A program made the position numbers and the translations under genes. 64,000 nt of DNA from JAPORK01 sp026710285 (GTDB taxonomy: Bacteria > Pseudomonadota > Gammaproteobacteria > Pseudomonadales > Endozoicomonadaceae). This document shows positions 28,388 through 36,532 of the stretch, one piece after another. The notes under the pieces were generated by a model, which was not told where the DNA came from, did not search any database, and saw only the letters and a list, made by a program, of their open reading frames with translations. Where the stretch lies: NCBI GenBank assembly GCA_965201045.1, contig OZ241746.1:4774001-4838000 (forward strand), in the 5' to 3' direction. Position 1 is the first letter of the stretch. Each line of letters opens with the position of its first letter.

Positions 28388-29425
28388 ATGTCACAGCATA
28401 AAATTCAGCAAGCACCTATACCAATGCGTTGGGTAGGACCCGTGTTAATGACGGGTGATGAAGTGGATGACAAAGTAATGATTCCACTGGCAACCTACGA
28501 AACACCCTTATGGTCATCGGTGGGAAGAGGTGCTTATGTGACTTCACTTGCCGGCGGAATACGGGTGACAGTCATTGATGAACGGATGAGTCGCTCCGTT
28601 TTACTCGAAGCACCGGATGCAGCGCAAGCACTTACTGTATGGCACAGTTTTCGCCAGCGTAAAGAAGAGATGAGTCAGGTTGTTTCCGGTACCAGCCGGT
28701 TTGCAAAATTAATCGATATGCATGTACAAATAGTGGGCAATTTGCTGTATTTACGTCTTGAATTTACCACCGGAGATGCTTCAGGTCATAACATGGTCAC
28801 AATGGCTGCTGAAAAGCTGTTGAGCTGGTTGCAACAACAGTATAGCAGTCTGAAATATGTTTCAGTCTCTGCCAACTACTGTAGCGATAAAAAAGCAACC
28901 GCGGTAAACGGAATTTTGGGGCGGGGCAAAAATGTCGTTGCCGAAGTCACTATTCCGAAATCATTGTGTCAGCGTCGTTTGCATACTGCACCGCAAGCTA
29001 TTACTGATCTTAACATTAAAAAAAATTTACTCGGTACACTCCTCGCCGGCGGTATCCGTAGTGCAAATGCTCATTTTGCCAATATGTTGCTGGCTTTTTA
29101 TCTGGCAACCGGACAGGATGCTGCCAATATTGTAGAAGGCTCCCAGGGAATAACTTATACCGAAATACGTAATAATGATTTATATTTTTCTGTTACAATA
29201 CCCAATATTATTGTGGGTACAGTAGGTAACGGGAAAGAGCTGGAGTTTGTAGCTGAAAATCTGCATCGGCTGGGCTGTCGGGAAAACAGAGCACCCGGCA
29301 TGAATGCCCGCCGGCTTGCTGCTATATGTTGTGCCAGCGTATTATGCGGTGAATTATCACTGCTGGCAGCACAAACGAATGAAGGTGAATTAATGGAATC
29401 GCATCTGAGACTTGAACGCAAATGA
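28388..29425 (+). CDS. hmgA: hydroxymethylglutaryl-CoA reductase
   Basis: A 345-residue soluble enzyme of the mevalonate pathway that reduces HMG-CoA to mevalonate. Signatures: VSANYCSDKKATAVNGILGRG (catalytic Asp-Lys region, split near residue 160), TTGDASGHNM (dinucleotide-binding DAMG/MN-type motif), IVEGSQGITY, TVGNGK and a C-terminal histidine in ELMESHLRLER. There is no membrane domain, as in bacterial enzymes. First gene of the operon; its stop overlaps the next start by four bases (ATGA). Its 5' end is duplicated upstream. Cofactor preference (NADPH or NADH) cannot be told from what I see. Confidence 0.9.
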   Translation: MSQHKIQQAPIPMRWVGPVLMTGDEVDDKVMIPLATYETPLWSSVGRGAYVTSLAGGIRVTVIDERMSRSVLLEAPDAAQALTVWHSFRQRKEEMSQVVSGTSRFAKLIDMHVQIVGNLLYLRLEFTTGDASGHNMVTMAAEKLLSWLQQQYSSLKYVSVSANYCSDKKATAVNGILGRGKNVVAEVTIPKSLCQRRLHTAPQAITDLNIKKNLLGTLLAGGIRSANAHFANMLLAFYLATGQDAANIVEGSQGITYTEIRNNDLYFSVTIPNIIVGTVGNGKELEFVAENLHRLGCRENRAPGMNARRLAAICCASVLCGELSLLAAQTNEGELMESHLRLERK

Positions 29426-30456
29426 GCAGTAAAACCACCAACCGGAGAAAAGTTGAACATATTGACATTATCAATAAGCATGCAGACACACATTGTCAAT
29501 CCGGATATTTTGATCGCCTGAGACTCATACACAGAGCACTGCCTGAAATCACGCTTGATGATATCGATCCTTCGGTTACCTTTTTAGGTAAAAAAATCGC
29601 TTTTCCGCTGATTATTTCCTCAATGACAGGCGGAGACCATGAGTTACTCAGACAGATTAACCGTAATCTTGCTGTTGCTGCACAGGCAACCCATGTTGCT
29701 ATGGCCGTGGGTTCACAGCGGGTGATGTTTGAACAGCCCGGTGCTAAAGCAAGTTTTGCTTTGCGTTCACTGGCGCCAGACGTACCTCTGATTAGCAATC
29801 TTGGTGCTGTGCAGTTAAACTATGGATTTGGTCTGACGCAATGCAAAGAGGCCGTCGAAACTTTATCGGCAGATGGTCTGTATTTCCATGTGAATGCTTT
29901 ACAGGAAGCTATACAGCCGGAAGGCAATACTGATTTTTCCTCATTACTAAAAAAAATAGAAAATATTAACCAGCAGTTAACTGTACCTGTGCTGATCAAA
30001 GAAGTTGGCTGTGGAATGCATTTTAAAGATATAAAACGTTGTATTGATGCAGGTATTGGATATATTGATATTGCCGGTCAGGGTGGAACCTCATGGAGCA
30101 GTATTGAATACCATCGCAATCCATCGGTAACAAATCCGGGAAAACAGTTCAGCGACTGGGGAATTCCCACACCTGTAGCCCTTAAGATGGCAGCTCCTTT
30201 TATGAACGATGTGCATATTATTTCCAGTGGTGGTTTGCGAAATGCGCTGGATATGGTTAAATCTGTTATTTTGGGGGCACGTCTGTGTGGTATGGCAGGC
30301 TCTTTGTTACAGGCGGCTATTGATTCAGCAGACCGGGTGATTGAGGAAATTGAAGCACTTAAGCGTGCTTTTTCCATAGCCATGTTTTTATTGGGTGTGC
30401 CCAATATTGATTGTTTACGTGGTAAATCACAATTATTTTTAGAAACATTGTTCTAA
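29422..30456 (+). CDS. fni: type 2 isopentenyl-diphosphate delta-isomerase
   Basis: A 344-residue FMN-dependent isomerase that interconverts IPP and DMAPP. Family marks are the N-terminal RKVEHIDI, the SSMTGG loop near residue 70, AVGSQR, the VNALQE-containing segment, the IDIAGQGGTSW motif and the phosphate/FMN-binding SGGLRNALDM. Length matches the family. It overlaps hmgA by four bases, so the two are translationally coupled. A dedicated isomerase is needed because the mevalonate route yields only IPP. Confidence 0.93.
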   Translation: MSSKTTNRRKVEHIDIINKHADTHCQSGYFDRLRLIHRALPEITLDDIDPSVTFLGKKIAFPLIISSMTGGDHELLRQINRNLAVAAQATHVAMAVGSQRVMFEQPGAKASFALRSLAPDVPLISNLGAVQLNYGFGLTQCKEAVETLSADGLYFHVNALQEAIQPEGNTDFSSLLKKIENINQQLTVPVLIKEVGCGMHFKDIKRCIDAGIGYIDIAGQGGTSWSSIEYHRNPSVTNPGKQFSDWGIPTPVALKMAAPFMNDVHIISSGGLRNALDMVKSVILGARLCGMAGSLLQAAIDSADRVIEEIEALKRAFSIAMFLLGVPNIDCLRGKSQLFLETLF

Positions 30457-30469
30457 GACAAGAGGCGTC

Positions 30470-31693
30470 ATGTTTGTCGGTATTGATGACATTAGTTTTT
30501 ATGCGTCCGATTTTTATCTTTCACTTGCAACATTGGCGCAACATAATGGAAAAGATCCAAACAAATATCTGCAAGGGCTTGGTCAGCACCAGATGGGGGT
30601 GCTTCCCTGCGATGAAGATATTGTCACGATGGCTGCAAATGCTGCTTATCCATTAGTTGCGAACAAAGGTACAGATAAAATTCGCACACTGCTGTTTGCT
30701 ACAGAAAGTGGCGTGGACCAGTCTAAAGCAGCAGGTTTGTATGTCCACAGATTATTGAATCTTCACCAAAACATGCGGATCATCGAACTTAAACAAGCCT
30801 GTTATAGCGCAACGGCTGCTTTACAAATGGCCTGCGCTCTGGTGGAAAAAAACCCTCAACATGAAGTACTGGTTATTGCCTCCGATGTTGCCCGTTATGG
30901 CTTAAATACACCGGGAGAGGCTACGCAGGGTTGTGGTGCTGTTGCCATGCGTATTACGGCTCAGCCACGGTTACTCAGCATGGACGCCGCATGCGGATGC
31001 TACAGTGAAGAAATCATGGATTTCTGGCGACCTAATTATATGGATACCGCACTGGTTGACGGAAAGTTTTCAGCACAGGCTTATTTAAAAGCATTAAAAT
31101 ACAGCTGGAACGATTATCAGCAGACAGGCGGGAGACCTTTTGCAAGTTTAGCCCGTTTTTGTTATCACCTTCCTTTCGGAAAAATGGGAGAAAAAGCACA
31201 TCGCAAACTTGCACTTATAAATAAATTTTCACTGACAGAAGAAGAAATTAGTGATACTTTATTATCATCATTACTATATAACCGCTATATAGGTAATAGT
31301 TACGCTGCATCACTGTATATTTGCCTGTTATCGTTGCTTGAAAATGATGAAAGTGATTTATCCGGTAAGCCGGTTGGGCTTTTCAGTTATGGTTCAGGTT
31401 GTGTGGGAGAGTTTTTCTCTATGGAAGTACAGCCAGGTTATCAGGCGTTTAGCCGTAAGCAGCAACACTTTGATATGCTCGAAAAAAGAACAGAAATTGA
31501 TTATCAGCGTTATACTGAACTGTTTAATCTGCAATGGTCAACCTGTGGAAAAGAGATGATATTACCCAAACAGACAAAAGGGCGTTATCGCTTAGGTGCA
31601 ATAAGAAATCATCAGCGAATTTATGAACCTGTATCAGAAATTAAAACAACATCAAAAGTTAACATGAATACACAAACAGATAACTGCTATTAA
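30470..31693 (+). CDS. mvaS: hydroxymethylglutaryl-CoA synthase
   Basis: A 407-residue thiolase-fold enzyme that condenses acetoacetyl-CoA and acetyl-CoA to HMG-CoA. The catalytic cysteine is in ELKQACYSATAAL near residue 107. Other marks are GVDQSKAAG, ASDVARYGLNTPGEATQG and FSYGSGCVGEFFS. The ATG follows agaggcg, a reasonable ribosome-binding site, 13 bp after fni. No acetoacetyl-CoA thiolase gene is in the operon, so that step must be encoded elsewhere. Confidence 0.93.
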   Translation: MFVGIDDISFYASDFYLSLATLAQHNGKDPNKYLQGLGQHQMGVLPCDEDIVTMAANAAYPLVANKGTDKIRTLLFATESGVDQSKAAGLYVHRLLNLHQNMRIIELKQACYSATAALQMACALVEKNPQHEVLVIASDVARYGLNTPGEATQGCGAVAMRITAQPRLLSMDAACGCYSEEIMDFWRPNYMDTALVDGKFSAQAYLKALKYSWNDYQQTGGRPFASLARFCYHLPFGKMGEKAHRKLALINKFSLTEEEISDTLLSSLLYNRYIGNSYAASLYICLLSLLENDESDLSGKPVGLFSYGSGCVGEFFSMEVQPGYQAFSRKQQHFDMLEKRTEIDYQRYTELFNLQWSTCGKEMILPKQTKGRYRLGAIRNHQRIYEPVSEIKTTSKVNMNTQTDNCY

Positions 31694-31695
31694 TT

Positions 31696-32727
31696 ATGAA
31701 GATATCAGCACCGGGAAAAATAATATTTTCAGGAGAACATGCCGTAGCTTATGGTGCTCCGGCACTTGCTGTGGCAACCGGTTACTATACTGAAATGGAA
31801 ATAGAAGAAGGGAGTGATAACCTGATACACCTTCAGCTACCGGATGTGGATTATGAAGAAAAAAGATCGACCAGCACCATCAAATTTGATCATAGCGCTT
31901 TAGATTTACTGTTTGATAATATGGCCAGCGAAACACAGTATCAGCCCTTACTAAAGCACTATGGCGATCTGTATTTTTACAGTATCGCCCATTTCCTGAA
32001 ACAGTATGATATTAATACCACCAGCATTAACATTCGCTGCTATTCAGATATTCCGTCGGGGGGTGGAATGGGTTCTTCTGCCTCAACACTAACGGCCTTA
32101 TCCTTTGGATTACACGAATTTTTTTCTATTCCCGCTGATAAAGCCATACTAGCAAGAGAAGCCGCTCACGCAGAAAGATTACAACACGCCTGCGCCAGCC
32201 ACATTGATACAGAAGTCACCACGCGCGGAGGTGTTGTCTGGTTTAGTGAAGGGAGCGCCTGTTCAAAAGATATTACCATGGATGATCACTGGTGTTTAAT
32301 CTATACAGGTAAACCTGAAACTTCAACCGGGCAATGCGTACAGAAAGTACGCACAGAATTTCAAAACAGCAATATCTGGACTGCATTTGAAAGAGTCACG
32401 CTGGACTTTGAAGCGGCGTTACTGATGCAAAATCAGCAACAGATTCACAGCAGTATTATCAATAATCATTTGTTGCTTCACGAAATTGGTGTAATTCCGA
32501 AAAAAGTTTCCCGGTTTATCCATCTGCTCAACAGTGAGTTTGGCGTTGCAGCAAAAATAAGTGGTGCAGGTAGCATCGCAGGTGATAATGCGGGCTATCT
32601 GATTGCCTACAGTGATCAGTTGCAGTGTTCTCTCTTCCAGCAGCAACTGACCGATTTTTGTCAGCGGTATAACTACTCATTCTTCCCGTTTATGCCTGAT
32701 CAGCAAGGCGTCTGTCGCTGTGATTAA
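31696..32727 (+). CDS. GHMP kinase, probable mevalonate kinase
   Basis: A 343-residue GHMP-family kinase. Motif 1 is SAPGKIIFSGEHAVAYGAPA at the N-terminus, the ATP loop PSGGGMGSSAS lies near residue 118, and motif 3 KISGAGSIAGDN near 287. The segment ERLQHACASHIDTEVTTRGG resembles the ExxxHGxPSGxD region of mevalonate kinases, which favours phosphorylation of mevalonate. It starts 2 bp after mvaS and overlaps the next kinase by eight bases. Assignment between the two kinases of the operon rests on motifs only. Confidence 0.75.
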   Translation: MKISAPGKIIFSGEHAVAYGAPALAVATGYYTEMEIEEGSDNLIHLQLPDVDYEEKRSTSTIKFDHSALDLLFDNMASETQYQPLLKHYGDLYFYSIAHFLKQYDINTTSINIRCYSDIPSGGGMGSSASTLTALSFGLHEFFSIPADKAILAREAAHAERLQHACASHIDTEVTTRGGVVWFSEGSACSKDITMDDHWCLIYTGKPETSTGQCVQKVRTEFQNSNIWTAFERVTLDFEAALLMQNQQQIHSSIINNHLLLHEIGVIPKKVSRFIHLLNSEFGVAAKISGAGSIAGDNAGYLIAYSDQLQCSLFQQQLTDFCQRYNYSFFPFMPDQQGVCRCD

Positions 32728-33646
32728 AACCAGCGCACCGGGCAGTTTTGTATTATTTGGAGAACATTCTGTACTTAATGGTGAACCTGCTGTTGGATGT
32801 TCAGTGAGTCAGCGCCTGTTCGTTACATTAAATAACCGGGATGATCTGAATGTATCCATTGATTCCTCTCTGGGTTACTACCACAGTCCGCTGAATAATC
32901 TCGCCCCATCATTTAGCCACCGCTATACACTGGCACTGTTAGAGCGCTGGAAACACCGGCTAAAACATGGACTGGACATTACGATTACCTCTGAGCTTTC
33001 CTCTGTCTGTGGCTTAGGTTCTTCTGCTGCATTAACCGTTGCGTTAATGGCGGCACTACATCAGCTTGAGTACAATAGAACAGACCGTGCTGAAATACTT
33101 AAAGATTGCATTGCTGTGATGCTTGATGTGCAGCAAAGAGGATCGGGTCTTGACCTAGCTTCCAGCACTTACGGAGGCATTATTCATTATAAAGCACCTG
33201 CTGCCATGATTCGTCCGCTGATTTTACAGCAGCCGTTACCACTGACACTTTTTTATTGTGGATACAAAACACCAACACCCACTGTGCTGGCACAGGTTGC
33301 AGAGGCTTCTGCTGAAGCACCCCATCTTTACAAAGCACTTTACCGGTTAATGGGTCAGTGTACCACAGAGGCTATTGATGCGCTTGAACAAGATAATTGT
33401 GAAAAATTGGGTAAATGCATGAATTTTTATCACGGTTTGCTGGATACTTTGGGCGTGTGCGATAAAACGCTGGCTAATATGCTGTATACGCTCAAAGAGC
33501 AATCTGCCGTTTCTGGTGTAAAAATTAGTGGTTCTGGTTTGGGGGATTGTCTGGTTGTGCTGGGAAAACCAGATCCTGAGGTTTTTCCTGCTCAGAAAAT
33601 AGCAGTGGATATCAGCGATGAAGGAGTAAAGCTTGAAACCAGCTAA
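32720..33646 (+). CDS. GHMP kinase, probable phosphomevalonate kinase
   Basis: A 308-residue GHMP kinase. Motif 1 is SAPGSFVLFGEHSVLNGEPA, the ATP loop CGLGSSAAL lies near residue 96, and motif 3 VKISGSGLGDCL near 268. QQRGSGLDLASSTYGG resembles the GSGxDVAS signature of phosphomevalonate kinases, although the N-terminus is mevalonate-kinase-like. With the neighbouring kinase it would take mevalonate to mevalonate diphosphate. Start codon is GTG, embedded in the end of the previous gene. The reverse assignment of the two kinases remains possible. Confidence 0.7.
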   Translation: MIKTSAPGSFVLFGEHSVLNGEPAVGCSVSQRLFVTLNNRDDLNVSIDSSLGYYHSPLNNLAPSFSHRYTLALLERWKHRLKHGLDITITSELSSVCGLGSSAALTVALMAALHQLEYNRTDRAEILKDCIAVMLDVQQRGSGLDLASSTYGGIIHYKAPAAMIRPLILQQPLPLTLFYCGYKTPTPTVLAQVAEASAEAPHLYKALYRLMGQCTTEAIDALEQDNCEKLGKCMNFYHGLLDTLGVCDKTLANMLYTLKEQSAVSGVKISGSGLGDCLVVLGKPDPEVFPAQKIAVDISDEGVKLETS

Positions 33647-34631
33647 TTACGCAGCAAAAGCAATCCTGGAAAAGTACACGCCTTCATTACAGGGAGAGTA
33701 CAGCGCTTTTGCACCTGCCAATATTGCGCTTTGCAAATACTGGGGTAAACGTGATGTGGCGTTAAACCTGCCTGTAAACGACAGCTTGTCTGTTTCTCTG
33801 AAAAATAAAGGAACTCACACTACATTAAAAACACTCCCGGCTACAGCAACAGACAGCGTGATACTTAACGATCTGCCGATAACACCCGATTCTCCTGCTT
33901 ATCAAAAAATTGTTACACACATTGACTTGTTCAGAACAGTCTTTGGTCCACAACCTTTTGCTGTTAAAACCACGAATACCGTTCCTACCGCTGCAGGTGT
34001 GGCTTCTTCTGCTTCGGGTTTTGCCGCATTAACCACAGCACTTACCGGTATATACAGCCTGCCATTAACCGCACAGGAACTTTCCGTTTTGGCACGCTTA
34101 GGTAGTGGTAGTGCCTGCCGCTCTGTTTTTAATGGCTTTGTTCGCTGGTATCAGGGCAGTGCAGTTGACGGTAGTGACAGTTATGCAGCTTTATTGCCAC
34201 AACAGTGGTCAACGTTGAGAATAGGATTATTAACACTTACCCACCAACAAAAAAATATCAGTTCCCGTGAAGGAATGCTGCGTACTACAGAAACTTCACA
34301 TCTGTACCGGCAATGGTCTGTACAGGCAGCAGAGGATATTCTGCAACTTGAACAGGCAATCTCTCAGCAAGACTTTGAACTTCTGGGGCGTACAGCAGAG
34401 CATAATGCCATGAGCATGCATGCAACCATGCTCTCTGCCTGGCCCCCGCTTTGTTACTGGATATCCGATAGTATCGCCGTATTACACCAGGTCTGGTCGC
34501 TCAGAAAGGAAGGGTTGAACATCTATGTGACCATGGATGCAGGTCCGAATATTAAATTACTTTTTGAACAGCAAGATGAAAAAAAGATCAGGCGATTTTT
34601 TCCATCTGCAGAAATTTGTTGTTTATTTTAA
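33633..34631 (+). CDS. mvaD: diphosphomevalonate decarboxylase
   Basis: A 332-residue GHMP-fold enzyme that converts mevalonate 5-diphosphate and ATP to IPP. Family marks are ALCKYWGKRD near residue 28, LPVNDSLSVSL, the ATP loop TAAGVASSASGFAAL near 117, GSGSACRSVFNGFVRW near 151, and the catalytic aspartate in VTMDAGPNIKLL. The TTG start at 33633 is fixed by aaggag at 33621-33626, and the gene overlaps the previous kinase by 14 bases. It ends the mevalonate operon. Confidence 0.92.
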   Translation: MKPANYAAKAILEKYTPSLQGEYSAFAPANIALCKYWGKRDVALNLPVNDSLSVSLKNKGTHTTLKTLPATATDSVILNDLPITPDSPAYQKIVTHIDLFRTVFGPQPFAVKTTNTVPTAAGVASSASGFAALTTALTGIYSLPLTAQELSVLARLGSGSACRSVFNGFVRWYQGSAVDGSDSYAALLPQQWSTLRIGLLTLTHQQKNISSREGMLRTTETSHLYRQWSVQAAEDILQLEQAISQQDFELLGRTAEHNAMSMHATMLSAWPPLCYWISDSIAVLHQVWSLRKEGLNIYVTMDAGPNIKLLFEQQDEKKIRRFFPSAEICCLF

Positions 34632-34659
34632 AACAGCGTCACTCTCCGGACACCTTGTT

Positions 34660-36144
34660 ATGGTAAACCAACAAGTTAAGCAGCATGCACAACATGGCTT
34701 AAACAAATTCAGGAGAGTTTTGTCGTTTTGCATGGAAAGTTTCATAGCTTATCATTTAAGCGTATCTGACCTCTTCTTCAAATCCGGTCAGATAACAAAA
34801 AATCTGTCCTGCTTTTTTTATCTTTTATTACTATTTTTTTGCTCAAATTCTTTTGCAATTGATTTTGATGCCTTTTTTGAAGCTTTAAAAAAAGGAGATA
34901 AAACAGCTATCGAACAATTAATACAGGAAGATGAAAATTTTAATGTTGAAATGAAATTATGTAACCCCTTGCAATCTAGTATTTATGATAATCCCCTCAT
35001 GGTTGCTGCACGGCATGGGTATACCGATATTGCGAAAGATTTTATAACGAGAGGGGCAGATATAGATGCACAGAATAATTGCGGCGGTACAGCCTTAATG
35101 TATGCAGCAGCGCAGGGACATATACAAACCGTAGTCCTCCTTGTTAATTATAAAGCTAATTTAAACTTGCGTGACCATTTTGATAACACAGCTTTAATTT
35201 ATGCGGCATTACAGAGACACACAGAAGTTGTAAAATATTTGCTTAACAGAGGACTTGATATAAATATAAAAAATTCTCATGGTGATACACCTTTAATGGA
35301 AGCAGCTTCAGAGGGTCCTTTAGAAACTGTAATTTTTCTTATAAATAATGGAGCTGATTTAAATATCCAAAATAACAATGGCAATACAGCTTTAATGAAT
35401 GCAGTATTTTATAAACAGATAGAAATTGTAAAATACCTGGTTGAAGAAAGGGGAGCTGATGTAAATAGCCAAAATAACCAGGGTAATACAGCTTTAATGA
35501 TAGCCGCTGAGTGTTATGATCCGGAAACTATGATATATCTAATTGAAAAAAAAGCGGACCCAACCATAAAAAACGCATCTGGTAAGACACCATTAATTGA
35601 GTATATTACCTGTGAAGGAAAAGATTTTATTTATATTTTAGAGCTTCTGATTACAAAAGATGCTGATTTGAATATAAAAAATTCATTGCATGCAAACAGG
35701 TTACAGTTTGCATTTCAAAGGTTAAATAAGAGACTTCAGAATCCAAACCATACACCTGGTTCATACGCATACGCATATGCATATGCATGGAATGCTCTGA
35801 TGACATTGTTGCAGCTTTTCAAATCAGACGATCTGAATAACTGTCGTATAGAAAAAGATGATTCAGGAAAAATGAATCTTATTTTTAGACCAACAAAAAA
35901 TTATCCAATGAACAAATACACTCTGATTAACAATCTGCCTGCACCAGAAACACTTATATCAGATTATCCGCTTCAGGATGCTGCTGAATACGTCATACTA
36001 AAAACGCACAGATTTGATGAGATTGATGGATTACCACTACCAGCTAAACATATTAATAACATTAAAAATAAACTTTATTTACCAGTAAAGTTTTATTCTC
36101 TTTTTGAACCTTATTTGAAGGTGCATCCACTAAATTGTAAATAA
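34660..36144 (+). CDS. secreted ankyrin-repeat protein, tandem paralogue 1
   Basis: About 494 residues. The open frame reaches back into mvaD, but the ATG at 34660 is the first outside it. Homology with the next two genes and aggag at 34711-34715 also allow a TTG start at 34720 or the ATG at 34732. A hydrophobic segment (FFYLLLLFFCSNSFA) then acidic EALKKGDKTAIEQLIQEDE suggests an exported protein with a long n-region. About seven ankyrin repeats follow (GGTALMYAAAQGHIQTVVLL, HGDTPLMEAASEGPLETVIF). The C-terminal ~130 residues (WNALMTLLQLFKSDDLNNCR, then LPAPETLISDYPLQDAAEYV) are shared with paralogue 2. Likely host-directed; target unknown. Confidence 0.8.
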   Translation: MVNQQVKQHAQHGLNKFRRVLSFCMESFIAYHLSVSDLFFKSGQITKNLSCFFYLLLLFFCSNSFAIDFDAFFEALKKGDKTAIEQLIQEDENFNVEMKLCNPLQSSIYDNPLMVAARHGYTDIAKDFITRGADIDAQNNCGGTALMYAAAQGHIQTVVLLVNYKANLNLRDHFDNTALIYAALQRHTEVVKYLLNRGLDINIKNSHGDTPLMEAASEGPLETVIFLINNGADLNIQNNNGNTALMNAVFYKQIEIVKYLVEERGADVNSQNNQGNTALMIAAECYDPETMIYLIEKKADPTIKNASGKTPLIEYITCEGKDFIYILELLITKDADLNIKNSLHANRLQFAFQRLNKRLQNPNHTPGSYAYAYAYAWNALMTLLQLFKSDDLNNCRIEKDDSGKMNLIFRPTKNYPMNKYTLINNLPAPETLISDYPLQDAAEYVILKTHRFDEIDGLPLPAKHINNIKNKLYLPVKFYSLFEPYLKVHPLNCK

Positions 36145-36532
36145 CAAAATAGTGAATCTTCCGTGGAAAGTGACAAAACATCAGAAGTGCCTGCCTGATA
36201 ATTAATTGTTACCATGAATAAAGGTAATGTTAACTTTTTTGTATCGGCTCAGGATGATCCTGATAATCCATCACTGATCACCAAACCTGTTTGCTGAAGC
36301 CTTTTTTATAAAAAGAACCCAAGACTTTCTTTGAGCTAATACAAGCTTATTCCGCCAATAAATACAATATCAATATTATTTTATGTATTTTCTTGATATA
36401 CCAGATGATGTTAACTACTCTGCTTAACCTTACGATAAATAATATTTTATTAATGGTTTTTAAAAAAGTTAACTTGCAGATATTCTGGTCAATAGCTTGT
36501 AAAAGTTTGAAGGGTTTATACCGGGTATACAA
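36145..36532. other. intergenic region, duplicated between ankyrin genes
   Basis: This gap closely resembles 38243-38563 (shared cttgataccagatgatgtta-type stretches such as ttcttgatataccagatgat), so gene and spacer were duplicated as one unit. No coding signal is seen. Confidence 0.65.

Noticed and set aside
34537..34659. Upstream extension of the first tandem ankyrin gene into mvaD
   Set aside because: It overlaps mvaD coding sequence in another frame and has no counterpart in the two paralogues.
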